Source: UBA685 sp049889495 (GTDB taxonomy: Bacteria; Pseudomonadota; Alphaproteobacteria; Puniceispirillales; Puniceispirillaceae). From it: 6,937 nt of DNA. The position numbers and the translations under genes are program-made. Below, piece by piece: positions 1 through 6,521 of this stretch (position 1 is its first letter; every line of letters begins with the position of its first letter). Below the pieces are notes generated by a model. That model was given only the letters and a program-made list of their open reading frames with translations. It was not told where the DNA came from and ran no database searches. Location: assembly GCA_049889495.1 (NCBI GenBank), contig JBMHDH010000023.1, positions 1 through 6,937 of the forward strand, written 5' to 3'.

Positions 1-1233
1 TTTACGCAACATGCCCGTAATCCAGCGCGATCTGTTGTCATTGGTGATGGCAATCAAGTCTTTGCGCCTGTTTATGGCAGCCCTTTTGTGCGTGATCTAG
101 AAGGTGGCAGACGCTATGCCACCTTTGCGGATTTTGAAAAACTGCTTCGTCTGTCTTACATGCATCCCAATTTACATCACACAGGGCTTGTCATTGCTGA
201 ACCAACAGATATCCCTGTCTCAAAACGTCACCTTGATATGGTGCATGCGCATTTAACCCAAAGCGATAAACCGCATTTGGGGGCTATTACCGAAAAAAGC
301 CGTGCGCAAGATTCAGTTGATATGGTTGAAATTGTCTTTGGCAAACAGGTGATGGATACCCAAGTTTGCGTGATGGCCAATGTGAACACCAATTCGCCTA
401 TGCTGGTTGATAAAGTCGTTACCGAAGCCATTCAGGTCTATTCAGGGCGTGGCCAAGCGATGGTGGTGACACCCTTTATCTTGACAGGGGCCATGGGGCC
501 AGTCAGCACCGCCGCCTCCGTGGCACAAGCCATCACTGAAACCCTATTTTGTTGCGCCTTTGCACAGTTAATCCGCCCTGGCACTCCATTTGTGATGGGG
601 AATTTCCTGTCCTCTATGAGCCTGAAGACAGGCGCACCAACCTTTGGCATGCCAGAGCCTGTGATGTCCAATTATGCCATTGGCCAGATGGCACGTCGTC
701 TTGGCTTGCCGCTTCGTTGTGGTGGCTCTTTGACAGCCTCAAAAATCGAAGACTCACAATCCGCCTATGAATCAGCTGATTCCATGCATTCCACCATGTT
801 TGCAGGATCAAATTTCACCCTTCATGCCGCAGGTTGGCTCGAAGGCGGGCTGGCAACAGGGTTTGAAAAGCTGATCATGGATGCTGATCGCCTCGGCTCT
901 TATCAAAAAGTGTTAAGCGTTGGCCTTGAAATAGATGAAAATGCCTTTGCCCAAGATGCTTATCTGCAAGTGGAACCAGGGGGGCATTTCCTTGGCTCAG
1001 ACCATACCATGCGCAATTACCAAACCGTGTTTTATGAACCAAAGCTCAGTGACAGCGATAATGTCGAAAGCTGGGAAGATAATGGCGCAAAAGATATGCG
1101 CGTGCGCGCTTATGAGCGGTGGAATGATATGCTAGAGGCGTATCAGCCGCCAGCGATAGATCAGGCCGTTAAAGAAGAGCTTGATGCCTTTTTGGCACGC
1201 CGCAAAAGCGAAATTCCAGATGCGTGGTATTAA
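1..1233 (+). CDS. MttB/MtgB-family (trimethylamine methyltransferase family, non-pyrrolysine) methyltransferase, 5'-truncated by window edge
   Basis: The frame is open from base 1 to the TAA at 1231-1233, giving 410 residues. The family is usually about 500 residues, so roughly the first 100 lie outside the window. The GTG at 88 is an internal valine codon, because the 29 codons before it read as family sequence (FTQHARNPARSVVIG at residues 1-15, GSPFVRDLEGGRR at 27-39). Other family-like blocks are GAPTFGMPEP (211-220), HAAGWLEGGL (275-284) and PGGHFLG (326-332). Known members transfer a methyl group from a methylated amine to the cobalt of a corrinoid protein: trimethylamine for MttB, glycine betaine for the non-pyrrolysine MtgB. 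No in-frame TAG occurs in the visible part, which should include the region where pyrrolysine sits in true MttB, so this is the non-pyrrolysine type. The protein should be cytoplasmic. The next gene encodes a dimethylglycine dehydrogenase-like enzyme, which favours glycine betaine or a related quaternary amine as substrate, but that is inference. No corrinoid protein gene is visible. Confidence 0.9.
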   Translation, partial: FTQHARNPARSVVIGDGNQVFAPVYGSPFVRDLEGGRRYATFADFEKLLRLSYMHPNLHHTGLVIAEPTDIPVSKRHLDMVHAHLTQSDKPHLGAITEKSRAQDSVDMVEIVFGKQVMDTQVCVMANVNTNSPMLVDKVVTEAIQVYSGRGQAMVVTPFILTGAMGPVSTAASVAQAITETLFCCAFAQLIRPGTPFVMGNFLSSMSLKTGAPTFGMPEPVMSNYAIGQMARRLGLPLRCGGSLTASKIEDSQSAYESADSMHSTMFAGSNFTLHAAGWLEGGLATGFEKLIMDADRLGSYQKVLSVGLEIDENAFAQDAYLQVEPGGHFLGSDHTMRNYQTVFYEPKLSDSDNVESWEDNGAKDMRVRAYERWNDMLEAYQPPAIDQAVKEELDAFLARRKSEIPDAWY

Positions 1234-1328
1234 ACAATCATCATCAAAATACCACCAGCAATAAACAGACTCAAAAACAAACAGATTAAATCAGTAAGAT
1301 AGATTCGGAATAAAGGAAGGATAAAATC
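1234..1328 (+). other. AT-rich intergenic linker between methyltransferase and dehydrogenase genes
   Basis: This 95-bp spacer is very rich in A and has no GC-rich hairpin followed by a T-run, so no intrinsic terminator is visible between the two genes. I also see no convincing -35/-10 pair. The simplest reading is that the downstream gene is cotranscribed with the methyltransferase gene. The end of the spacer carries the ribosome binding site of the dehydrogenase. Confidence 0.5.
1313..1320 (+). promoter_or_regulatory. Strong Shine-Dalgarno of the FAD/GcvT dehydrogenase gene
   Basis: AAGGAAGG lies 8 bases before the ATG at 1329. This supports that start over the second in-frame ATG at 1341 (residue 5), which would have the motif about 20 bases away. 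Confidence 0.7.
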
Positions 1329-3776
1329 ATGCCACAGATTATGAAAGATGAGGCAAGCAACAAAAAGACCCTACCAAGCCATGCCAAAGTGGTTGTCATT
1401 GGCGGCGGTGTTGTTGGCTGTTCGATTTTATTTCACTTGGCCAAATTCGGCTGGAAGGACGTGGTATTGCTTGAGCGTGATGAGCTAACCTCAGGGTCAA
1501 GCTGGCATGCCGCAGGGCAAATTCACACCATCAGCTCTGATCCAAATATCAGCCGCCTGCAAAGCTACACCATTAATCTGTATAAAGAGATCGAAGAATT
1601 ATCTGGCCAATCAATCGGCTTGCATCTCACAGGTGGCTTTTATCTGGCATCGAACAAAACATGGTATGATTATTTAAAGCGTGAACGTTCAAAAGCACGC
1701 TATATGGGGCTGGAACAGGAATTTATCTCTCCTGAAGAAGTCGCAGAACGCCATCCTTTAATTGATCCAAAACATTATTATGCCGCTTTATGGGATGATC
1801 AAGATGGTGATCTTGACCCGTCTGGCACGACCTATGCCTTTGCCAAGGCGGCGCGTCATTATGGGGCGCAATATTTCACACATACCCCTGCGACTGCCAC
1901 AACCCAGCGTCCAGATGGCACATGGGATGTGACCACGCCGCAAGGCGTCATTAACGCAGAACATATCGTCAATTGCGGCGGGCTGTGGGCAAGAGAGGTG
2001 GGCCATATGACAGGCCTGCATATCCCAGTGCAGCCGATGGAACATCATTATCTTTTAACAGAAAGAATTGATGAAATTGCCAATTTTGGCTCACGTCTGC
2101 CATGTGGCATTGATTATGAAACCAACATTTATTTCCGCCAAGAACGCGAAGGCTTATTGCTTGGCACATATGAACCTGTCGGCGTGCCATGGAAAGTCGA
2201 TGGCACCCCCTGGGATTTTGGTCATGAATTATTGCCCCCAAATCTAGAGCATATCGCAGACAGGCTGGAATTGGCGTTTGAACGCATCCCTGCCCTTGCC
2301 AATGCAGGCATCAAAGATGCGATTAACGGGCCTTTCACCTTTGGCCCTGACGGCAACCCTATGATTGGCCCTGTGCCAGGCATGAAAAATTACTGGTGCG
2401 CTGTGGGTGTGATGGCTGGTTTCTGTCAAGGTGGCGGCGTTGGTCTGACCATGGCGGAATGGATGATCGATGGCGAGCCATCTATTGATGTTTGGGCGAT
2501 GGATGTGGCCCGTTTTGGCAATTGGGCAACCCCTGATTGGGGCACTGTGAAATCCACAGAAAATTATGAACGTCGTTTTGTGATGACCTTCCCGAATGAA
2601 ACCCTGCCAAAAGGACGCAAACAGCAAACCACAGCCCTTTATGATCGTCTGGTTGCCAAAGGTGCGCTTATGGGACAGGCCTTTGGCCTTGAACATGCCT
2701 TATGGTTTGCCAATGGCCCTGATGATGCGCATGAAGAGCCAACTTTTGAACGCAACCGCAGCCATGATTATGTCGCACGCGAAGTCAAAGCGGTTCGCGA
2801 AGCGGTGGCAGGAATTGAAATTGCCAATTTCGCCAAACATGAAATCAAAGGCACAGGCGCAAGAGAGTGGCTAAACAAAACCATGGCTGGCTTTGTGCCA
2901 AAAGTGGGCCGCATTGCCTTGACCCCCATGCTTACAGAAAAAGGCCGCCTCTATGGTGATTTAACAGTGGCTTGCTTGGCAGACGATCATTTCATGCTGT
3001 TTGGTTCAGGATCTATGCAAGATGCCCATAGCCGCTTTTTTGCCAAAACATTGCCAGATGATGTCAGCCATGAAAATCAAACAGGTGACTGGCATGGCAT
3101 TGCCTTATCTGGTCCAAAATCCCGCGAATTGCTGTCACGCATCACCAGAGATGACGTCTCAGCCGATGCCTTGAAATTCCGTGATTGTCGCATGACCTTT
3201 GTCGGCGGTGTGCCTGTGATGTTAAATCGCATCAGCTTTTCTGGCGAACTTGGCTATGAAATTTATTGCCGCCCGCAATATCTGATCAGATTATCAGAAG
3301 CGATTGAAGAAGCAGGCGCAGATTTAGGCTATTGCTGGTATGGCAACCGCGCTTTGATGTCGCTTCGCCTTGAAAAAGGATGGGGCGCATGGGGTCTTGA
3401 ATTCAGACCAGATTTTAACGCCCTTGAATCAGGCATGGATACCTTTATTAATTGGAACAAGGATTTTGTCGGCAAAGACGCAACCTTGGCCCTCCAAAAA
3501 GAAGGTGTCGCTCGCAAATTGGTGACATTAACCATTGAAACACCAATTGACGTCACCTTGGATGAAGCTGTCCTCAGAGATGGCGCGGCGGTTGGCTATA
3601 TCACCTCTGGTGGCTATGCCCATCATGTTGGCAAATCCATGGCCTTGGCCTATGTGGCAAGCGAACAGGCAGACCATGGCACAGAGCTTGATGTTGAAAT
3701 TTTGGGCGAGATGTATAAAGCCCAAGTGCAGACAACCGCGCTTTATGATCCAAATGGCGGCAAAATGCGCTCCTAA
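1329..3776 (+). CDS. FAD-dependent oxidoreductase with GcvT-like folate domain; dimethylglycine/sarcosine dehydrogenase family
   Basis: This 815-residue protein has the size and order of the bacterial dimethylglycine dehydrogenase family. A DAO-type FAD domain (about 20-380) starts with the dinucleotide motif GGGVVG (25-30), with E49 ending the second beta strand. An FAO_M-like linker follows (about 380-435), then a GcvT folate domain (about 440-700) and a GcvT C-terminal barrel (about 710-805, including SGGYAHHVGKS). H60 in SGSSWHAAG is the expected site of covalent histidyl-FAD attachment. H239 (MEHHY) and Y268 (NIYFRQE) sit where the active-site His and Tyr of Arthrobacter dimethylglycine oxidase appear to fall, and D544 (GDLTV) is a candidate folate-site Asp; these matches are from memory, not alignment. 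Family members oxidise an N-methyl group of dimethylglycine or sarcosine and pass the carbon to tetrahydrofolate as 5,10-methylene-THF. No signal peptide is seen, so it is probably cytoplasmic. The substrate is not settled by sequence: dimethylglycine is favoured by the neighbouring methyltransferase, but sarcosine or another methylamine is possible. Confidence 0.92.
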   Translation: MPQIMKDEASNKKTLPSHAKVVVIGGGVVGCSILFHLAKFGWKDVVLLERDELTSGSSWHAAGQIHTISSDPNISRLQSYTINLYKEIEELSGQSIGLHLTGGFYLASNKTWYDYLKRERSKARYMGLEQEFISPEEVAERHPLIDPKHYYAALWDDQDGDLDPSGTTYAFAKAARHYGAQYFTHTPATATTQRPDGTWDVTTPQGVINAEHIVNCGGLWAREVGHMTGLHIPVQPMEHHYLLTERIDEIANFGSRLPCGIDYETNIYFRQEREGLLLGTYEPVGVPWKVDGTPWDFGHELLPPNLEHIADRLELAFERIPALANAGIKDAINGPFTFGPDGNPMIGPVPGMKNYWCAVGVMAGFCQGGGVGLTMAEWMIDGEPSIDVWAMDVARFGNWATPDWGTVKSTENYERRFVMTFPNETLPKGRKQQTTALYDRLVAKGALMGQAFGLEHALWFANGPDDAHEEPTFERNRSHDYVAREVKAVREAVAGIEIANFAKHEIKGTGAREWLNKTMAGFVPKVGRIALTPMLTEKGRLYGDLTVACLADDHFMLFGSGSMQDAHSRFFAKTLPDDVSHENQTGDWHGIALSGPKSRELLSRITRDDVSADALKFRDCRMTFVGGVPVMLNRISFSGELGYEIYCRPQYLIRLSEAIEEAGADLGYCWYGNRALMSLRLEKGWGAWGLEFRPDFNALESGMDTFINWNKDFVGKDATLALQKEGVARKLVTLTIETPIDVTLDEAVLRDGAAVGYITSGGYAHHVGKSMALAYVASEQADHGTELDVEILGEMYKAQVQTTALYDPNGGKMRS

Positions 3777-3797
3777 TCTGATAGAGATATCTTGACC

Positions 3798-3851
3798 AAA
3801 GGGCCGTGTTATCCCACCTATCGCGATGGGGGATGATGTGGCCCTTTTTCT
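3798..3851 (+). terminator. Rho-independent terminator after the dehydrogenase gene
   Basis: AAAGGGCC (3798-3805) pairs exactly with GGCCCTTT (3840-3847), and the T-run continues to 3849. Inside the stem ATCCC (3811-3815) can pair with GGGAT (3830-3834), extending the hairpin across a small internal loop. It begins 21 bases after the TAA of the dehydrogenase gene, so it should end the methylamine transcript and insulate the cytochrome gene. Confidence 0.8.
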
Positions 3852-3906
3852 TTGCGCCTGATTCTGAAACCGACGAGAAAAAGATAGGATTTCATCAGCA
3901 AAAGCC

Positions 3907-3934
3907 TTGACCTGTCTGACAAGGTGGCTATATC
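3907..3934 (+). promoter_or_regulatory. Candidate sigma70-type promoter for the cytochrome c gene
   Basis: TTGACC (3907-3912) resembles a -35 box and TATATC (3929-3934) a -10 box, with a 16-base spacer. Transcription would start near 3941, about 33 bases before the ATG. The position directly after a terminator and before a gene in the same direction makes it plausible. A CCTTG/CAAGG inverted repeat (3905-3909 and 3920-3924) overlaps the -35 box. The call rests on motif resemblance only. Confidence 0.5.
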
Positions 3935-3973
3935 AGCGGTGAATAAGAAAACAAGATGATTAAGGTTTAAAAA

Positions 3974-4339
3974 ATGCGCGTTATCTTTGCGATCATGGTT
4001 GCGTTATCTTTATCCGCTGGCAATGCTCTTGCTGGCGATGCAGCCAAAGGTGAAAAGGTCTTTAAAAAATGCAAAGCCTGTCACGTTGTTGATAGCGAAA
4101 AAAACAAAACAGGGCCGCATTTGGTGAACATCCTAGGGCGTCCTGCCGCTTCTGTTGAAAGCTATAAGAAATATTCAAAAGCGATGAAAAACAGCGGCCT
4201 TATTTGGGATGAAGCCACCTTGGATGGCTATCTCACAGCGCCTAAAAAATACCTGAAAGGCACGAAAATGGCTTTTGCAGGCCTGCGCAAAGAAAAAGAC
4301 AGAGCCAATATCATTGCCTATTTCAAATCACTGCAATAG
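3974..4339 (+). CDS. Periplasmic class I c-type cytochrome (small mitochondrial/c2-like type)
   Basis: The product has 121 residues. Residues 1-20 form a Sec signal peptide (hydrophobic core, cleavage likely after ALA, before GDAAKGE), leaving about 101 mature residues, a usual size for a soluble monohaem cytochrome c. C33-K-A-C36-H37 is the single haem-attachment site with H37 as proximal ligand, and M99 in TKMAFAGL is the likely distal ligand. The sequences TGPHL (46-50) and GLIWDEATLDGYL (75-87) followed by a terminal helix (DRANIIAYFKSL) are typical of the cytochrome c2/c550 group. It should shuttle electrons in the periplasm, for example from the bc1 complex to a terminal oxidase. AAGG at 3962-3965 lies 8 bases before the ATG. 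It is probably monocistronic, with its own promoter, and converges on the ccm operon whose products would mature it. The mature protein is lysine-rich, as expected for docking to acidic partner surfaces. The specific partner is not known. Confidence 0.93.
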   Translation: MRVIFAIMVALSLSAGNALAGDAAKGEKVFKKCKACHVVDSEKNKTGPHLVNILGRPAASVESYKKYSKAMKNSGLIWDEATLDGYLTAPKKYLKGTKMAFAGLRKEKDRANIIAYFKSLQ

Positions 4340-4343
4340 CCCA

Positions 4344-4370
4344 ATTTGCCCTTTATCATTTGCCCTTTAT
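4344..4370. repeat. Short tandem duplication (14-bp period) between convergent genes
   Basis: ATTTGCCCTTTAT occurs at 4344-4356 and again identically at 4358-4370, separated by one base. A weaker third resemblance (ATTGTCCCATCAT) follows from 4372 and runs into the stop codon of the ccmH-ccmI gene. The unit is not palindromic, so it does not form an obvious terminator hairpin. Confidence 0.7.
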
Positions 4371-4383
4371 AATTGTCCCATCA

Positions 4384-5979
4384 TTATTTTAACGCTTCAA
4401 TTTGGGCCGCGATTTGCGGCTTAAAATTGGCATCATCTGGCAATCTATTATACAGCGTCTCCCAGAACCCTAAGGCGGCTTTTTTATCACCTTTCAGACG
4501 CGCCACATGACCTGCAAAAAACAGATATTCCAACGCCGTATCATTGATGGCTTCTAAACGCAGCACTGCCGCTTCAGCGGCTGTGATCACGCCATCATCA
4601 CGCCTTTGAACCAGCAAAAATTCGAGCAAGGCAAGCTGTGGATCACGCGCATCTGGCGCCGATTTTGCAGCACCAATCAATGCCCGCATCAGCCCTGCCT
4701 CATCCTCTAATACTTGCCGCGCGCGAATTAACCTCTGCCAGCCTTCTGCATCATCAGGGCGCTCTTGCAGACGTTCCTCAAGCCCTGCGACCATCGACAA
4801 AATCATCTCTTTTTGATCTGCCGCGCTTGCCTCAGCCATGGCTTGGACATCTTCTTCGGCCAGCATAGGTGCTGCCTGATCTGTGTTTGGCGCATCTTCT
4901 AAGGCAATGCCAGCTGCATCAGCGGCCGCTTTGCGATTTTGCGCCGCCAAAGAAGGCCATGGGCCATTGCGAGGGGCGGTCTCTTGCAACCTCCCCCAAT
5001 AGGCCATAGCATCTTCATATCTTTCATCTTGATAGGCCGCCAGCCCCTTCATAAACAGCGCACGCGGCTCTGTTGGCACCGCCGCCAGCACCTCATCAAT
5101 CAAGGCACGTGCTGGCAAAATAATCTGACCATCTGCTTGTCGGCTCATAGCCTCTGCCAACATAGATAAGATGGCAGGATTCCCCTCTGTTAGCGCCAAA
5201 GCACGTTTTAAGGCCGCAATTTCAACCACATATTCCTTTGCCTCTGCGGCCGCTAAGGCCAATGCCATTTGCGCTTCTACAGATGCTGGCTGGGTTTGTG
5301 CTGTGGCTTCTGCCTTTGCCAACCTCTCTTGTTTTTCTTGTGTTTGAGCTGATTGGGCGGCATCTGCTATGGCGCGTTCTTCCCCGCGTTCTGCCACTGG
5401 CAGGGCCTTTAAATCAGGGGTTCCTAATTGGCTATAGACGATGGCACTTGCGATAAAAATCACCCCCATCAGCCCCCCAAAAAGGCGCCCCATCTTTTGC
5501 GGTGATTGTGGCTTGTCAGTCACATCTTCAAACGCTGGTGCCACTTCTGGTGCCTCTTCTTTTTGAGGCGATTTCCGAAAAGCGGCAAAAAACAATCCAC
5601 CTGCCAGCAAAATCAAAATCACAGGCGTTGCCCATAATAAATAGGTGGCAGGGTTCACGGGTGGTTTTAACAAAATATAATCACCATAGGTGGCAGTTAA
5701 TGCTTGCAAAATAGCCCCATCATCTTGCCCATCTTGAAGGCGCGTGCGCACATCTTTGCGCAGATCACGTGCCAAATCCGCATCTGAATCTTCAATAGAT
5801 TGATTTTGACAAACAAGGCACCGCAATTGCGCCGATAATGCCCGTGCCCTTTTTTCCAGAACAGGATCTGATAATTGTTCTTCTGGGCTGATCGCATAGG
5901 CAGGGGCTGACACCACCCCCATCTGCGGGGCTAGCAAGCCGCACCATAACACCAAAATCACAATTACTCTTTTGCCCAT
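4384..5979 (-). CDS. ccmH: Fused cytochrome c maturation protein CcmH-CcmI
   Basis: The protein has 531 residues in two parts. The N-terminal CcmH/CcmL/NrfF part has a signal peptide (about 1-29, ending AYA), the redox motif LRCLVCQNQS with C54 and C57, and the helical segment to YGDYILLKPP (about 98-107). A membrane helix (about 113-134), a short charged Pro/Glu-rich loop, a second membrane helix (about 166-184) and a periplasmic TPR-like CcmI part follow. The TPR part has an Ala-rich helical block at about 210-350 and a second at about 392-531 (AGLEERLQERPDDAEGWQRL and on). CcmH reduces the apocytochrome CxxCH thiols and CcmI chaperones the apocytochrome to the CcmF/CcmH ligation complex. 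E. coli CcmH has the same fused plan but is only about 350 residues. The start at 5979 overlaps the ccmG stop by one base (TAATG). It is the last gene of the operon, ending 44 bp from the convergent cytochrome gene. Confidence 0.9.
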   Translation of the reverse strand: MGKRVIVILVLWCGLLAPQMGVVSAPAYAISPEEQLSDPVLEKRARALSAQLRCLVCQNQSIEDSDADLARDLRKDVRTRLQDGQDDGAILQALTATYGDYILLKPPVNPATYLLWATPVILILLAGGLFFAAFRKSPQKEEAPEVAPAFEDVTDKPQSPQKMGRLFGGLMGVIFIASAIVYSQLGTPDLKALPVAERGEERAIADAAQSAQTQEKQERLAKAEATAQTQPASVEAQMALALAAAEAKEYVVEIAALKRALALTEGNPAILSMLAEAMSRQADGQIILPARALIDEVLAAVPTEPRALFMKGLAAYQDERYEDAMAYWGRLQETAPRNGPWPSLAAQNRKAAADAAGIALEDAPNTDQAAPMLAEEDVQAMAEASAADQKEMILSMVAGLEERLQERPDDAEGWQRLIRARQVLEDEAGLMRALIGAAKSAPDARDPQLALLEFLLVQRRDDGVITAAEAAVLRLEAINDTALEYLFFAGHVARLKGDKKAALGFWETLYNRLPDDANFKPQIAAQIEALK

Positions 5980-6521
5980 TATTTCAGCTCCGCCAAAGCA
6001 GGTCGGATCACCTCATCAATAGTATCTTTGAAAATCGGGCCAGCATGCCGCAGGATAATACGCCCCTCACCATCAAGCAAAAAGGTCTCTGGCACCCCAT
6101 AAATGCCCCACGCAATGCCAGCTGTGCCATCATAATCCATCCACACAGCCGCAAAAGGATTGCCAAATTGTTCTAAAAATTGGGCGGTATCGTCTTTTTT
6201 ATCCTTATAAGCAATCCCAATCACCGCCACTTCATCAGATAATAACGCAAGCGCAGGCAATTCCGCACGGCAAGGCGCACACCAGCTGGCCATCACATTG
6301 ACCAAGACAGGCTTGCCCGCAAAGGCACGTAACGGTTTGGCCAAATCATCTGATAACGCATAGGCTGGCAAAGGCGGGGCTTGTTTGCCAATTAACACAG
6401 ATGGCAATTGCGTCTGATTTCTGGTGCCATTGATCGTGCCAAGCAAGGCGATGGTGGCAATCACAGCCAATAGCGCAAAAGCCGCCAAAGGAATAAGATA
6501 CGTCAGATTGCGTTTTGCCAT
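5979..6521 (-). CDS. ccmG: CcmG/DsbE, membrane-anchored periplasmic thiol:disulfide oxidoreductase
   Basis: This 180-residue protein has an N-terminal membrane anchor (about 8-30) without a clear cleavage site, then a periplasmic thioredoxin fold. The active site is WCAPC (80-84, C81 and C84), and P144 in YGVPETF is the cis-proline that faces it. The block GNPFAAVWMDYDGTAGIAWGIYGVPETF is characteristic of CcmG rather than general thioredoxins. CcmG receives electrons from CcdA or DsbD and reduces disulfides in CcmH or the apocytochrome so that haem can be attached at CxxCH. The length is usual for the family. Its ATG overlaps the ccmF stop by one base and its own stop overlaps the ccmH start by one base (TAATG both times), so translation of the three genes is probably coupled. 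Confidence 0.95.
   Translation of the reverse strand: MAKRNLTYLIPLAAFALLAVIATIALLGTINGTRNQTQLPSVLIGKQAPPLPAYALSDDLAKPLRAFAGKPVLVNVMASWCAPCRAELPALALLSDEVAVIGIAYKDKKDDTAQFLEQFGNPFAAVWMDYDGTAGIAWGIYGVPETFLLDGEGRIILRHAGPIFKDTIDEVIRPALAELK

Noticed and set aside
88..1233. GTG at 88 as the true start of the methyltransferase gene
   Set aside because: The frame is open back to base 1 and the upstream 29 codons read as conserved family sequence, so the gene is cut by the window edge rather than starting there.
1234..1328. Internal promoter (TAAGAT at 1295-1300 as -10) before the dehydrogenase gene
   Set aside because: The bases at the proper distance upstream are A-rich and give no -35-like hexamer. 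In A-rich DNA such a -10 match is expected by chance.
2244..2696. 150-codon open frame on the - strand inside the dehydrogenase gene
   Set aside because: It is fully antisense to a well-supported enzyme gene, its translation is rich in His, Arg and Cys with no recognisable domain, and it has no clear ribosome binding site. It is a shadow frame.
4340..4383. Bidirectional terminator between the cytochrome and ccmH genes
   Set aside because: The gap holds direct repeats, not inverted repeats. I could not form a stable stem followed by a T-run in either direction.
4638..5714. Several 70-76 codon open frames on the + strand opposite ccmH-ccmI
   Set aside because: They are antisense to the coding frame of a convincing CcmH-CcmI protein, and their translations show no domain or signal; they reflect the codon composition of the Ala-rich gene.
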